64,000 nucleotides of DNA from Sphingobacterium oryzagri (GTDB lineage: Bacteria; Bacteroidota; Bacteroidia; Sphingobacteriales; Sphingobacteriaceae): assembly GCF_028736175.1 (NCBI RefSeq), contig NZ_CP117880.1:4092001-4156000 (forward strand), given 5' to 3'. Shown in pieces: positions 23,977 through 33,367 of the stretch. The stretch's first letter is position 1. Every line of letters begins with the position of its first letter. The notes under the pieces are model-generated. The model was not told where the DNA came from, made no database searches, and saw only the letters and a program-made list of their open reading frames with translations. Position numbers and translations under genes: made by a program.

Positions 23977-25011
23977 TTAATACCTGAATTCTTTTACCAC
24001 CTCAATGGCGTACTTCACGTTATCAAACGGTATATCCGGCATGATGCCGTGTCCAAGGTTAAATATAAAACCTTGCTCACCGCGCATTCGTTCAAATAAT
24101 TGTATAATTTTTTCTTTGATCACCTTTTTATCGGCATACAGCACAAAAGGATCCAGATTACCTTGCACGGCGATGCCCGCTGGCAATGCTTGTTTGATGT
24201 TTTTAAGATCAGCATTCCAATCGACCGAAATAACATCAGGCTTCGCTTCGGCCATCATCGGAGCAAAAACCGAAGAGCCTTTGCAGAAAGAAATAACCGG
24301 AACCGAACGCTTAATATTCGCTAAAATGTAGGTGTTGTAATAGTGCGAGAAATCCCGATAATCGTTCCACGATAAAGCCAATGCCCAGCTATCAAATAGC
24401 TGAACGGCATTTACGCCCGCTTCAATCTGCATATTAAGATACTGTATCGTTACGTCGGCAATTTTTTGCAAGATAGCATGCGCCAATTTTGGCTCGTTAT
24501 TTAACAATAACTTCGTCAATTTAAAATCTTTAGAAGAGCCGCCTTCCACCAAATAGCTTAAGATGGTAAATGGCGCGCCAGCAAAACCTATCAACGGAAT
24601 ACTTCCATTTAAACGTTGCTGAATAACGCGAATAGCATCTGCCACATACTGCAACTTATCGATACAATCAACAGCTAGTCTATCCGCATCGGCTTGCGAT
24701 CTTACCGGATTACTAAAGCGAGGCCCTACGCCTTGTTCGAAAGAAAGATCGCCGCCCATCGCTTCTGCCGTGACCAGGATATCCGAGAACAAGATCGCAC
24801 CGTCTATACCCAATAAATCGACCGGAAGCATGGTGACATCTGCCGCTATTTCCGGCGTTTTGCACATCTCTAAAAAGCTGTACTTGTTTTTTATCTCCCA
24901 ATATTCGGGCATAAAACGTCCGGCTTGACGCATCATCCACACTGGCGGGCGTTCCGTAGGTTGCGACAATGCCGCTTTAATCAATAAGTCGTTCTGTAAA
25001 GTCTGATTCAC
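23977..25011 (-). CDS. hemE: Uroporphyrinogen decarboxylase
   Basis: Cytosolic enzyme converting uroporphyrinogen III to coproporphyrinogen III by four decarboxylations. The substrate motif RPPVWMMRQAGR (Arg residues binding the acetates) is near residues 21-32, with the catalytic Asp in the ILFSDILV segment and the conserved NLGHGIMPD close to the C-terminus. The start is GTG, placed exactly after the TAA of the upstream gene (TAAGTG). The next Met is inside the active-site motif, so GTG is the only sensible start. Full length at 344 residues. Confidence 0.97.
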   Translation of the reverse strand: MNQTLQNDLLIKAALSQPTERPPVWMMRQAGRFMPEYWEIKNKYSFLEMCKTPEIAADVTMLPVDLLGIDGAILFSDILVTAEAMGGDLSFEQGVGPRFSNPVRSQADADRLAVDCIDKLQYVADAIRVIQQRLNGSIPLIGFAGAPFTILSYLVEGGSSKDFKLTKLLLNNEPKLAHAILQKIADVTIQYLNMQIEAGVNAVQLFDSWALALSWNDYRDFSHYYNTYILANIKRSVPVISFCKGSSVFAPMMAEAKPDVISVDWNADLKNIKQALPAGIAVQGNLDPFVLYADKKVIKEKIIQLFERMRGEQGFIFNLGHGIMPDIPFDNVKYAIEVVKEFRY

Positions 25012-25527
25012 TTAGCTATGTTTATTTAATTCCAATTCTATTTTTTCTATAATGCCCATTTGGCGTTCGGTGAGCTTCAACTTCTTCGCCAGATCCAGGT
25101 AGGCCGGCACCCGCTCGTAGTTCTTTTTACGCAAACTGATATTAGCCAAATTGATCAGCACAAAGCCCTTCTCGGTATCCCGCTTCCAGGGCAAGCGCGA
25201 TGCCAGCTGAAAATGATATTCAGCTTCATCGACTTCATCCTGCTTCAGGCGAATGTTGCCCATCATAAATTCGTAATAATTACGTCGGCCTTTGCGCAGA
25301 TTATCCGGATTTTTGATTTCGGCCAGCAACGTTTCGGTTTTCTCATAGTCCTGTTTATGAAAAGCCTGTGTTGCTAAAAATACCGTACCCTCGCGAAAGT
25401 GGCTCCAGATGATGTAACCAATACCGCCCAATATATAGATAGCGATATTATAATGATTAGCGTAAATCGCATAAAGAAGAAATGCCACCGCTATCGCGAT
25501 GACAATCATTCTAGCTCGTGTATTCAT
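25012..25527 (-). CDS. TPR-like membrane-anchored protein
   Basis: Two hydrophobic helices at the N-terminus (about residues 8-24 and 28-44) followed by helix pairs with a tetratricopeptide-like spacing (AFHKQDYEKTETLLAEI, RRNYYEFMMGNI, AEYHFQLASRLP, GFVLINLANISL). Such modules mediate protein contacts. ATG at 25527 is used; a TTG two codons earlier abuts the stop of the response regulator. It is sandwiched between the regulator and hemE, with stop and start nearly touching on both sides. Specific function unknown. Confidence 0.7.
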   Translation of the reverse strand: MNTRARMIVIAIAVAFLLYAIYANHYNIAIYILGGIGYIIWSHFREGTVFLATQAFHKQDYEKTETLLAEIKNPDNLRKGRRNYYEFMMGNIRLKQDEVDEAEYHFQLASRLPWKRDTEKGFVLINLANISLRKKNYERVPAYLDLAKKLKLTERQMGIIEKIELELNKHS

Positions 25528-25533
25528 CAGCAA

Positions 25534-26244
25534 TTAAACTGTTGGCGTATCCGTAAACTTGTAGCCTACCCCACGGATAGAATGAAAGAACACCGGATGT
25601 TTTTGGTCTGGTTCGAAATATTTGCGAAACGTCAGAATAAAATTATCAATTGTGCGCGTCGATGGATACACGTCATAATTCCACACCGTCTCCAAAATCT
25701 GCTCGCGCGATACCGCTTCGTTCTTACGCTCGATAAGCAACTTCAGCAACATCGTTTCTTTCTTAGTCAACGAAGTAATCGTACCATCGGCATGGTGTAA
25801 CTCGTAGGAATTAAAATAGATCGTCTTATCGCCTATGCTGTAAGAATTAAACTCTTTAAGGTCATCAGCCTTCAATCCACGGCGAATCAAATTGCCTACC
25901 CGAAGGATGAGCTCCTCTAAGTTAAACGGTTTGACGAGGTAATCGTCGGCACCCTTTTTCAAGCCTGTTATACGGTCTTCACTGCTATTTTTTGCCGTCA
26001 AAAACATAATAGGCACTTCCGTATTCTGCAAACGAATCGTTTCAGCTACCTGAAAACCATCGATTTCAGGAATCATAACATCTAGGATGATCAGGTTAAA
26101 ACGCTCTTCCTTAAAGATTTTTAAGGCTTTCTTTCCGTCTGTCGCGGTGGTTACCCGATAACCTTCCAACTCTAGATTTAATTTGATAGCTTCCAACAAA
26201 TGTTCTTCGTCTTCTACTAAAAGTATACGCTGTTTAGCTTGCAT
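25534..26244 (-). CDS. OmpR/PhoB-family response regulator
   Basis: Receiver domain (about residues 5-120; phosphoacceptor Asp in NLIILDVMIP, Thr/Ala in FLTAKN and Lys in YLVKPFN) joined to a winged-helix DNA-binding domain (about 135-235; LTKKETMLLKLL, REQILETVW, STRTIDNFILTFRKYF and IRGVGYKF). This is the standard layout of OmpR-type transcription factors. The ATG at 26244 overlaps the kinase stop by 11 bases; an in-frame TTG at 26253 is an alternative start. With the upstream kinase it forms a coupled two-component system at the head of the haem operon. Confidence 0.95.
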   Translation of the reverse strand: MQAKQRILLVEDEEHLLEAIKLNLELEGYRVTTATDGKKALKIFKEERFNLIILDVMIPEIDGFQVAETIRLQNTEVPIMFLTAKNSSEDRITGLKKGADDYLVKPFNLEELILRVGNLIRRGLKADDLKEFNSYSIGDKTIYFNSYELHHADGTITSLTKKETMLLKLLIERKNEAVSREQILETVWNYDVYPSTRTIDNFILTFRKYFEPDQKHPVFFHSIRGVGYKFTDTPTV

Positions 26245-27112
26245 AGTTTTCAAATGTTACTTCAAAAATACTCCCCGAGGGGCTGTTATCTTTTACCTTT
26301 ATCGAGGCATTATGTTTCTGTAAGACGGTTTTTACAATATACAACCCTAAACCCGTGCCTTTGGTTTTACGTGTAGATTCATTTCCGACCCGGTAAAACT
26401 TATTAAATACATTTTTCTTTTCCTCATCCGGAATCCCTTGTCCATGATCGGCCACAGCAAAAATCAGCTTTCCGGCCTCATTGTTCTTTAACTGCACAAA
26501 TACATTGGCACAAGGTGGCGAGTATTTTACAGCATTTTCGATCAGGTTGTTGACGACATTGGTAATAGCAAATTTATCTGCATGAATTATCACATCCGCT
26601 TGCAGATCGGGCTTTATTACCTGTGAACTGCACGCATTTTTCTGTAGACGGTCAACCACCGATGTCACAACCTCTGTAAAGTTAAAATCTTCTTTCGGAA
26701 GATTGAAGTTACGACTTTCTAACTTGGTGGTCAACAGCACATTTTCAACAAGATCGTCCAGCCGTTCGATATCCTTCAATGAATTGGTTAAAAACATCTT
26801 CTGCTGCTCGCGATCAAGATCGCGCTTCAGAATAGTCTGGATGTATAATTTAACGGATGCCAGAGGCGATTTTAACTCGTGTGTCACTGACAACAAAAAA
26901 TTTTGCTGCTGTTGCTGCTGCTTGTGCTCGCGGCTGAACAGCTTTTTCAAGCGCATGGCTCCCCAAATGAAGATCAGCAAAAAGAAAATTCCTTCACCGA
27001 TAATCATGCTCCTACGCTCTGGCTCGTAACTCACCAACAAGTATCCCCACCATCCCAATTGCATCACGGCGTAAAATACAAGAAAATAAAATAAAACTAG
27101 CGCTCGCTTCAT
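26234..27112 (-). CDS. Membrane sensor histidine kinase of the haem-operon two-component system
   Basis: Short HisKA/HATPase kinase of 292 residues. Two N-terminal membrane helices (about residues 5-25 and 38-55) enclose a tiny periplasmic loop of about a dozen residues, so sensing probably occurs in or near the membrane. A basic, glutamine-rich linker (HKQQQQQQN) leads to the H-box LLSVTHELKSPLASVKLY with His 78. The ATPase domain has VVNNLIENAVKYS (N), AVADHGQGIPDEEK (G1) and KGTGLGLYIVK (G2). A TACTTTTG octamer lies 20 bases upstream. It is the first gene of the unit that continues through hemE and hemJ. Confidence 0.93.
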   Translation of the reverse strand: MKRALVLFYFLVFYAVMQLGWWGYLLVSYEPERRSMIIGEGIFFLLIFIWGAMRLKKLFSREHKQQQQQQNFLLSVTHELKSPLASVKLYIQTILKRDLDREQQKMFLTNSLKDIERLDDLVENVLLTTKLESRNFNLPKEDFNFTEVVTSVVDRLQKNACSSQVIKPDLQADVIIHADKFAITNVVNNLIENAVKYSPPCANVFVQLKNNEAGKLIFAVADHGQGIPDEEKKNVFNKFYRVGNESTRKTKGTGLGLYIVKTVLQKHNASIKVKDNSPSGSIFEVTFENYAS

Positions 27113-27131
27113 ATAAGAATATTAATACCAA

Positions 27132-27139
27132 CAAAAGTA
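27132..27139 (-). promoter_or_regulatory. -7 promoter element TACTTTTG of the kinase-hemE operon
   Basis: Exact TAnnTTTG match on the minus strand, 20 bases before the kinase ATG, in the divergent region shared with the HAD phosphatase gene. No clear -33 TTG. Confidence 0.45.
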
Positions 27140-27203
27140 ACCATTTGCACAGCGCTATGGAAATAGTAAACAGATTTTGACACTAATACGAAAAACGCTT
27201 TCC

Positions 27204-27211
27204 TATATTTG
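27204..27211 (+). promoter_or_regulatory. -7 promoter element TATATTTG of the HAD phosphatase gene
   Basis: Exact TAnnTTTG match with three bases between it and the ATG at 27215, predicting a leaderless mRNA. The nearest TTTG upstream (27176-27179) has a 24-base spacer, longer than ideal. Confidence 0.5.
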
Positions 27212-27214
27212 TAT

Positions 27215-27916
27215 ATGTTTTTTGATAAAAAAGATATTTTCTTTGACCTTGACCACACGATTTGGGATTTTGACAGAAATGCAAGCGAAACGCTGCACGA
27301 CCTGTATCATCAATATAATTTTGCCGAGTTAACAGGACAGCAAACGTCTGATGCGTTTATCGAAGCCTACACCTGGAATAACCACCGGCTGTGGGATTTG
27401 TACCATCATGGCAAAATAGATAAAGCAACATTGCGCAAAGCTCGTTTTGAAGATACCTTTACGCAATTAGGGCTGTCGCCAACCTTATTCCCCTGGACAT
27501 TTGAAGAGGAATATCTGGCTATTTGCCCAACAAAAACTAACCTCTTTCCACATGCGCACGAAACCTTGACCTATCTGCAGTCGAAATATACGTTGCACCT
27601 TATTTCCAATGGTTTCAAAGAAGCCTGCGAAATGAAATTGAAAAACAGTAAACTGGCGCCTTATTTTAAAACCATTGTTATCTCCGAAAATATTGGCGTG
27701 AACAAACCGAACCCCGCAATCTTTCATTATGCGCTAAGCAACTGCACCGCTGTAGCAGAAAAATCGGTTATGATTGGCGATAACCTGGACGCTGACATCC
27801 GCGGTGCGCAAAATGTAGGCATAGATGCTATATTTTTCAATGCGGTGGGCGTCGAAAAGCCGGCAGATATCAACTATATGATCCGTGATCTAAAAGAACT
27901 TCAGTCTTATTTCTAA
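27215..27916 (+). CDS. HAD-family 5'-nucleotidase/phosphatase, YjjG-like
   Basis: Haloacid-dehalogenase hydrolase of 233 residues. Motif I reads FFDLDHTIWDFD (nucleophile Asp and general acid Asp), motif II is the Ser/Asn in LHLISNGF, motif III is the Lys in NVNKPNPAIF-like NKPNPAIF, and motif IV is MIGDNLDADIRGA. The DLDHTIWDF signature and size match the YjjG/YfnB group, which dephosphorylates nucleoside monophosphates including non-canonical ones. The ATG at 27215 was chosen because the -7 octamer overlaps the TTG two codons earlier. Confidence 0.92.
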   Translation: MFFDKKDIFFDLDHTIWDFDRNASETLHDLYHQYNFAELTGQQTSDAFIEAYTWNNHRLWDLYHHGKIDKATLRKARFEDTFTQLGLSPTLFPWTFEEEYLAICPTKTNLFPHAHETLTYLQSKYTLHLISNGFKEACEMKLKNSKLAPYFKTIVISENIGVNKPNPAIFHYALSNCTAVAEKSVMIGDNLDADIRGAQNVGIDAIFFNAVGVEKPADINYMIRDLKELQSYF

Positions 27917-28223
27917 ACAGAATAGCAACCTAGCCTCCGCTGAAGTATCTACAATTGTCACTACAAGGGACTTCATCGCTTATTGATAGTCATTTATAAA
28001 CGGAAAGCTTTCCATACCAAAAAGCAGCTGTCGACAATCGCATATGAATTGCTCGTTACCAAGCGGATTCATTCTATAACAAAAATCCACGAACGTTTAC
28101 ACCTCCGTAGATTTTAGTTTGGGTATCAGGATTTCGGTACACGATACGTCAGTCTTTTAACAACTCAGCTTTCGATTGCTAAAGCGTATTTTCTACAAAC
28201 CGCTATTCGCATTTAAAAATCAG
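27917..28223. other. Non-coding interval
   Basis: About 300 bases between convergent genes. A short palindrome GGAAAGCTTTCC occurs near 28000, but no clear terminator, repeat or RNA gene is seen. Confidence 0.4.
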
Positions 28224-29384
28224 CTATTGCGTTTCATTACTCGCACGCGTACCAATTAAACTAATCGAAATTGCAATGGAGCCTCCGTAATCATGATAAC
28301 CAGCGGCATTTTGTGTCATATCCAATTTGAGCTGATGGCTTCCCGGGAGCAATTTATTAGCCAGCAACGTTGTATGCGGCGGAACGGAATCGCTTTGGCA
28401 ATAATTTCTCGTAGGATAATTCCATAGCCCAGCCTGCACACTACCATTTGCCACCGACGGATTTCGCTGTTGATACCGCGCTTCAGGCGTACAAACCATA
28501 CGTGTGCTATACGAGTCTACTTGCTGATTATCAAGCGTAAGAACATTGGTGGTATAAAATCCTTCTGGTCCGGTGTAAATCACTCTTAACTTGGCATCGA
28601 CAATATCTGCGGGCACCGTAAAGGACTTAGTCAAGGATTTTGTTTGTGTCAATGTAGACCCCATGTTAAGGAAGCCAACAATTGGCAACGTATAATTATC
28701 TTTTTGCCAAGAATCAACATCGGTATTACCACTACTTTTAAGTGCCAGATCTGTTTTATAGGTATAAGAAGAGTTTCCGGGCTGCCCCTGGCTGGATGCT
28801 ATCCAAACCGTCGAATCTTGATCTTTTAACGCAGAAGCGAACGCGCTGATATCAAATTCATACGGCACGACCGGCGAGCTGGTCGTGATATTGACCAACC
28901 CACTTTGATTCCATTGTGTAGCTAGGTAAGGCAGAATATACCTTGCCATTTCTACTCTACCATTCCGATAGGCAGCTGTAAGCGTTGGATCGTTTGCTGC
29001 AGATGGTACGGCAGCTCCTTTTGCCGTTTTGAAATAATAAAGATACCCGAAAGGCTCGGTTTGTGCCGTTCCCGCGTATACATTCAGGTGTAAGGCCAAT
29101 GTAGCGCCTAATCCCTGTTGTTGAGCTTCTGTGAGTTTTGTGGCATAAACGAGCTGGTCGTAAATGCCTACTTCCAAAGCTACCGTACTGGAATTGATGT
29201 TAGATACGCCATTTGATGGATAGAAAAGCACGCCTTCCTGGAGTTTAATTTCACCGATATTCGCAACCGAAGCTTGTGCTTTCACGGAAATTTGACCATC
29301 TTTTTCTGCTTGCTTCTGGCATGATAGCAATGCAGACATGGCGATAGCCGCCGTGAACAATAATGGATGATGTAATGATCTCAT
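28224..29384 (-). CDS. Secreted lipoprotein with possible PNGase F-like C-terminal domain
   Basis: 386-residue lipoprotein: signal sequence with lipobox LLSC (Cys near residue 22). The body is beta-rich. In the C-terminal 150 residues a cysteine-containing segment (RMVCTPEARY), then LWNYPTRNYCQSD and LLPGSHQLKLDM followed by IAISISLIG, resembles the second jelly-roll of peptide-N-glycosidase F-like proteins (W-Y-R-x-x-W/Y-C pattern followed by a PG-H strand). This is a weak, by-eye similarity. Upstream of it are about 500 bases without a gene. Confidence 0.55.
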   Translation of the reverse strand: MRSLHHPLLFTAAIAMSALLSCQKQAEKDGQISVKAQASVANIGEIKLQEGVLFYPSNGVSNINSSTVALEVGIYDQLVYATKLTEAQQQGLGATLALHLNVYAGTAQTEPFGYLYYFKTAKGAAVPSAANDPTLTAAYRNGRVEMARYILPYLATQWNQSGLVNITTSSPVVPYEFDISAFASALKDQDSTVWIASSQGQPGNSSYTYKTDLALKSSGNTDVDSWQKDNYTLPIVGFLNMGSTLTQTKSLTKSFTVPADIVDAKLRVIYTGPEGFYTTNVLTLDNQQVDSYSTRMVCTPEARYQQRNPSVANGSVQAGLWNYPTRNYCQSDSVPPHTTLLANKLLPGSHQLKLDMTQNAAGYHDYGGSIAISISLIGTRASNETQ

Positions 29385-29896
29385 ATGTATTAAGTTTAAA
29401 ATATAATCGGTTGTTCAAGTTCGTGGAGAACAATGCAACCATAAATTTAGCTTTACAATTTTTACAGGAACCTTTTTGTGAATAAAACTGTGCCTCGAAT
29501 CTGAACAAAATCAACTTTTCATTAATCCAAAATTAATGAAATTATTTTAAATAACGAATGGTTTATTAATTCTATCGCAGAGCTAACAAAATATTCTCAA
29601 AAATACAGCTAAGCACCGATTTTGTCGCGTAAGCTTATAAGTACAAACTCTATAACAAAAACCAATTAAAACAACTCGTTTAAGAAAAACAACATTAAAC
29701 ATAAAAAGCTAGCAAACAACGACATACATACCTCAAAGAGATATCAAATATTACTGTGCTAAACTCGGTTTTAAGACTTGAAAAATCGATTAGCGATGAT
29801 CCAGACTTACACAGCAGCGATAGACTTTATGGGAAGTAAATAAAAAAAAGGTCGAAATTTCTTTCGACCTTAAAATCACGTATAACTTAGCTAAAT
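29385..29896. other. AT-rich non-coding interval
   Basis: About 510 bases between two minus-strand lipoprotein genes; rich in A/T runs, no supportable gene. It ends with the terminator of the DUF1080 gene at 29848-29871 and presumably carries the promoter of the preceding lipoprotein gene. Confidence 0.5.
29848..29871 (-). terminator. Terminator of the DUF1080 gene
   Basis: Perfect 10-bp stem AAGGTCGAAA / TTTCGACCTT with a TTTC loop and, on the minus strand, a following T-run of eight or more. Located 26 bases after the stop codon. Confidence 0.92.
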
Positions 29897-30712
29897 TTAG
29901 AGAACTTTGACGGTGATGTTTTTCAACCAGACGTCATCGCCATGATCTTGAAAACCGATCACGCCCGACTTCGATTTACCGCCTACGTTGTTTAGCAGCT
30001 CATAAGCCAAAGGCCATTTCTCTTGGCTAAATTTGCTTGCTTGCAGTAGCTTGTTCCAGTCGGCGGTCCACAAGGTGTATTCCACGACCTTCACATCATT
30101 TTGATAGTGCGTCACCTTGCCGTTTTTCACCACAATCTTCGCTTTGTTCCATTCGCCTGCCGGATGGCCGTTTTGTGGCTTTGCCGGAATCATATCATAC
30201 AACGATCCCGATTTACGGTTGCCATCAACGCCCATCTTCGCATCTGGATGGTTATCATTATCCAACAATTGATATTCCGGACTGGAAATATAGATCGGCT
30301 GGTCTTTCACTTCTTTGGCCAGGAAGAATACACCCGAGTTTCCGGCATGCGAGATTTTCCACTCAAATTCCAACTCAAAGTTTTTGAAATCGTGTGCAAA
30401 AATTAAATCGCCACCCTGCGGATTGCTAACACCTGCCGGGCTTTTAGAAAATTTTAACGTGCCATCTTCAATAGACCATTTGGAAGGCACGACCTCTTTA
30501 TTGTAACCTCGCCAACCGTTTAGCGATGTACCATCAAAGATAACATAAGCGCCATCCGCATTTTTCTTGAAGCTCTTTAAATCGACTTTCGGAAGATTTA
30601 AAAACTCATGCTTAGGCACATTGTCTACTGCGTCTTTAGCATTTTGCGCTTTGCATGACATTGTAGATACCAGCAATACTGCGCCAATTACATACATAAA
30701 ATTTCTCTTCAT
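29897..30712 (-). CDS. DUF1080 (3-keto-disaccharide hydrolase-like) lipoprotein
   Basis: Secreted lipoprotein of the DUF1080 family, a concanavalin-like jelly-roll common in Bacteroidota; some members cleave 3-keto-disaccharides. Signal sequence with lipobox STMSC (Cys at about 20). Family features are FDGTSLNGWRGYN, the WSIEDGTL segment, DFKNFELEFEWKI with SGVFF, the QLLDNDNHPD motif, GEWNKAKIVVKNGKV and the closing GVIGFQDHGDDVWLKNI. Full length at 271 residues. The 3-keto-glycoside dehydrogenase partner genes are not nearby. Substrate not predictable. Confidence 0.92.
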   Translation of the reverse strand: MKRNFMYVIGAVLLVSTMSCKAQNAKDAVDNVPKHEFLNLPKVDLKSFKKNADGAYVIFDGTSLNGWRGYNKEVVPSKWSIEDGTLKFSKSPAGVSNPQGGDLIFAHDFKNFELEFEWKISHAGNSGVFFLAKEVKDQPIYISSPEYQLLDNDNHPDAKMGVDGNRKSGSLYDMIPAKPQNGHPAGEWNKAKIVVKNGKVTHYQNDVKVVEYTLWTADWNKLLQASKFSQEKWPLAYELLNNVGGKSKSGVIGFQDHGDDVWLKNITVKVL

Positions 30713-30767
30713 ATTAAAAACACATAAGTTTAGTTGTTTACTAAAGGTAATGAAATCTCCGCACTTT

Positions 30768-33290
30768 TTAAAAGCCTCCGCCCATGTCTTCGCCTATTTC
30801 TCCGTTACCCTGCTGATCACCTTTTTTATTTAAGTCCTGGATTCCAAAACGATAAGAGAAAGTGAGCATCAGCGTACGTGGCATCCAGCGATTGGAAGAT
30901 TGCATAATGTTTGTCGGGAGTTCGCTATCCATGCGGAACCTACGCGTATTGAAAACATCACGCACGTTGAACATAATCGTACCTTTTCCTTTCAAGACAT
31001 CCTGACGAAGGGCAACATCAACACCATACATCGCTAACATCAACCCCTGCACATTTTTTTGTGCCGCACGATAGTCGCCACGAACCTGCATGGATGTCGA
31101 TTTTGCAAATTTCACGTTTGTATTTAAGTTTCCGTTCCAGCTAAAGTTTTCCACTCTGTTCGCTTGTCCAAGAAACTCGTCGCGGGGCGTAGTAACATTG
31201 TAGAAAAGGTTAAGATTTGCCGTTGCATCCCACCATTTAAAAATATTGACTTTAGAAATTAGCTCAAACCCTGCTGCATCTTCTGTCCCTACATTTTCCC
31301 AACGTCTGTACGTTACGTTGCTATTGTCGCCGACGACATCTGCAATCTCGGCTGGATCGCGTAACAAAGGACTAACCATGTCGCGCACATTTCGGTAGTA
31401 CGCCGAAGTGATGAAATTCCATTTATCGTAAAACTTCGCGAAGCTCATTTCAAACGAATGAATGTCTTCCGGCAACAAATTTGGATTACCTTGGCGATAG
31501 TTCACCTCATCAGAAACATTTAAGAATGGATTGACCTGCCATCCGCGCGGACGCTGCACGCGACGGGAATAAGACAGTTGCACTTTATCTCCAGACTTAC
31601 CAACTTCGTAAGTCAAGAAAGCTGTTGGATACAAGCGAAAGAAATCTTGTGTATTTCGCGTAGCACGTTCATTCACGGGCACATCAGGATCAAGATTGAA
31701 ATAAGTAGATGTTAAATACGTCTGCTCGCCACGCAGTCCGACCTGTGCACCAAGTTTTTTAGTTAACATCCGCTGGTAGTTCACGTACATCGCGTGCACA
31801 CCATTTCTTAACACAAAATCATTGCTGATGGCATAATCTGGTTGAAATTCCTGTTGTACAGGATCAAATACATCCGACCATTGCGAATCCTCACTATTGC
31901 GGATGATGGAGCGATATCCGGCCTCTAACTTATGATTTTCCGCGAAGGGCAAGGTATAATCCAATTGGAAATTCCAATTTGTTCCCGCTTCGCTGGTGAT
32001 GTTATTTCGTTGAAAATCCGGAATCCCACTGGCATATGTCTGGTAGAAATCATTCGTTCCCTCTTCCGAATCATTACCATAAGTTACATTGGCCATAATG
32101 TTTTCACCTTCTCTTTTTAAATCCTGTTTAAAATCAAAGGTCACGTCAATACCCAAATCGTCTTCGTATTGTTGTGATGTTCGAAAAGCACTGCTTCCGT
32201 TTAAAGGAATATTAAAATATTCGTAATTAATTTCCGAACGTCTGTCATTATTACGTACGCTCAAATTCGTACCTAAACTGAACGTTGTTTTTGGGGTTGC
32301 ATAAAAGTCGGCGCCAAGACGAACGGTATGGCTCAAGCCCTTTCTATTATTATCCGTGCGACTGATCGTCCGCTCGCTGGTATCTTGCACAGCACCGTTA
32401 ATCAACTCGGTATTGTCGTTAAAGCTATCACCCGGTTGGACTCTGCGTTGAAAATTGTAACCTCCGAAGTAATTGAACTTTCCTTCTCTGAAGTTGAGGT
32501 TAACACCCGCATTGTAATTATTATACGATCCGCCAGAAGCTGTTACGTTACCGTTTAACCCGATACGTGCATCTTTTTTCAACACAATATTGATAATACC
32601 CGATTGGCCTTCGGCATCATACTTCGACGACGGATTACTGATCACTTCGACTTTCGCAATAGAATTTGCCGGCAGCGCCTGCAATAAACTATTGATATCC
32701 GAACCGGCCATAGCAGATTCTTTTCCATCGATCAATATGCGCACGCTGGACGATCCACGTAGCGAAACACTACCATCCTGATCGACTTGAATAGTCGGCA
32801 CATTTTGCAAGAGATCACTTGCCGTACCGCCCACACTAACCAAGCTCTGCGAAACGTCAAATATCTTTTTGTCAATGCCGAGTTGCATCTCAGGCACTTT
32901 GCCTTCTACCACCACCTCTTGAATCACTTTCCCATCGTTTGTCAATAAAATGCGGCCCAAATTAAGCGCCGTCTCCGCATTCACTTGAATGTTTTCACGG
33001 ATGACGTCTTGTTTACCTACGTAGCTCACGCGTAGGGCATAATTACCAAAGGTTACCTCGTTAAAGGTCAGATTACCATTTAGATCCGTTTGTGCACCAA
33101 GCACATATTTTTTATCGACTTGTTGAAGAAGGGAGGCGCTAGCGCCGATGATAGGTTCGTTGGATTCGGCATCAATCACGACGGCCTGAATTTTTCCCTT
33201 TTGGGCGAATAGAAAAAAGGGCAAAAATATAAAAATAAAGAGCAGCTTGTAATTTCTCGTTGATATCATTTTAAAAACATACATTTCCAC
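30768..33290 (-). CDS. Outer-membrane beta-barrel family protein with CarboxypepD-regulatory domain
   Basis: TonB-receptor-like outer-membrane protein of 840 residues. After a signal peptide (MISTRNYKLLFIF...FAQ; this Met at 33269 may be the true start) come an N-terminal Ig-like CarboxypepD_reg domain (about 30-115), a plug-like region with SVSLRGSSSVRILIDGK and SGIINIVLKK, and a long barrel with aromatic-rich strands ending in MLTFSYRFG. The last 25 residues are a Gly/Asp/Glu-rich tail. This is the outer membrane beta-barrel family type, which is related to SusC-like receptors but usually without a SusD partner, and none is adjacent. Ligand unknown. Confidence 0.9.
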   Translation of the reverse strand: MEMYVFKMISTRNYKLLFIFIFLPFFLFAQKGKIQAVVIDAESNEPIIGASASLLQQVDKKYVLGAQTDLNGNLTFNEVTFGNYALRVSYVGKQDVIRENIQVNAETALNLGRILLTNDGKVIQEVVVEGKVPEMQLGIDKKIFDVSQSLVSVGGTASDLLQNVPTIQVDQDGSVSLRGSSSVRILIDGKESAMAGSDINSLLQALPANSIAKVEVISNPSSKYDAEGQSGIINIVLKKDARIGLNGNVTASGGSYNNYNAGVNLNFREGKFNYFGGYNFQRRVQPGDSFNDNTELINGAVQDTSERTISRTDNNRKGLSHTVRLGADFYATPKTTFSLGTNLSVRNNDRRSEINYEYFNIPLNGSSAFRTSQQYEDDLGIDVTFDFKQDLKREGENIMANVTYGNDSEEGTNDFYQTYASGIPDFQRNNITSEAGTNWNFQLDYTLPFAENHKLEAGYRSIIRNSEDSQWSDVFDPVQQEFQPDYAISNDFVLRNGVHAMYVNYQRMLTKKLGAQVGLRGEQTYLTSTYFNLDPDVPVNERATRNTQDFFRLYPTAFLTYEVGKSGDKVQLSYSRRVQRPRGWQVNPFLNVSDEVNYRQGNPNLLPEDIHSFEMSFAKFYDKWNFITSAYYRNVRDMVSPLLRDPAEIADVVGDNSNVTYRRWENVGTEDAAGFELISKVNIFKWWDATANLNLFYNVTTPRDEFLGQANRVENFSWNGNLNTNVKFAKSTSMQVRGDYRAAQKNVQGLMLAMYGVDVALRQDVLKGKGTIMFNVRDVFNTRRFRMDSELPTNIMQSSNRWMPRTLMLTFSYRFGIQDLNKKGDQQGNGEIGEDMGGGF

Positions 33291-33367
33291 AAAACAACAA
33301 AATAAAAGCTGCTATAGTTCTATCGTAACTGCATTATTACCGTAACTGAATTATTACGATTACCAGT

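Noticed and set aside
28000..28011. GGAAAGCTTTCC palindrome
   Set aside because: Short palindrome in non-coding DNA with no T-run and no promoter association; likely chance.
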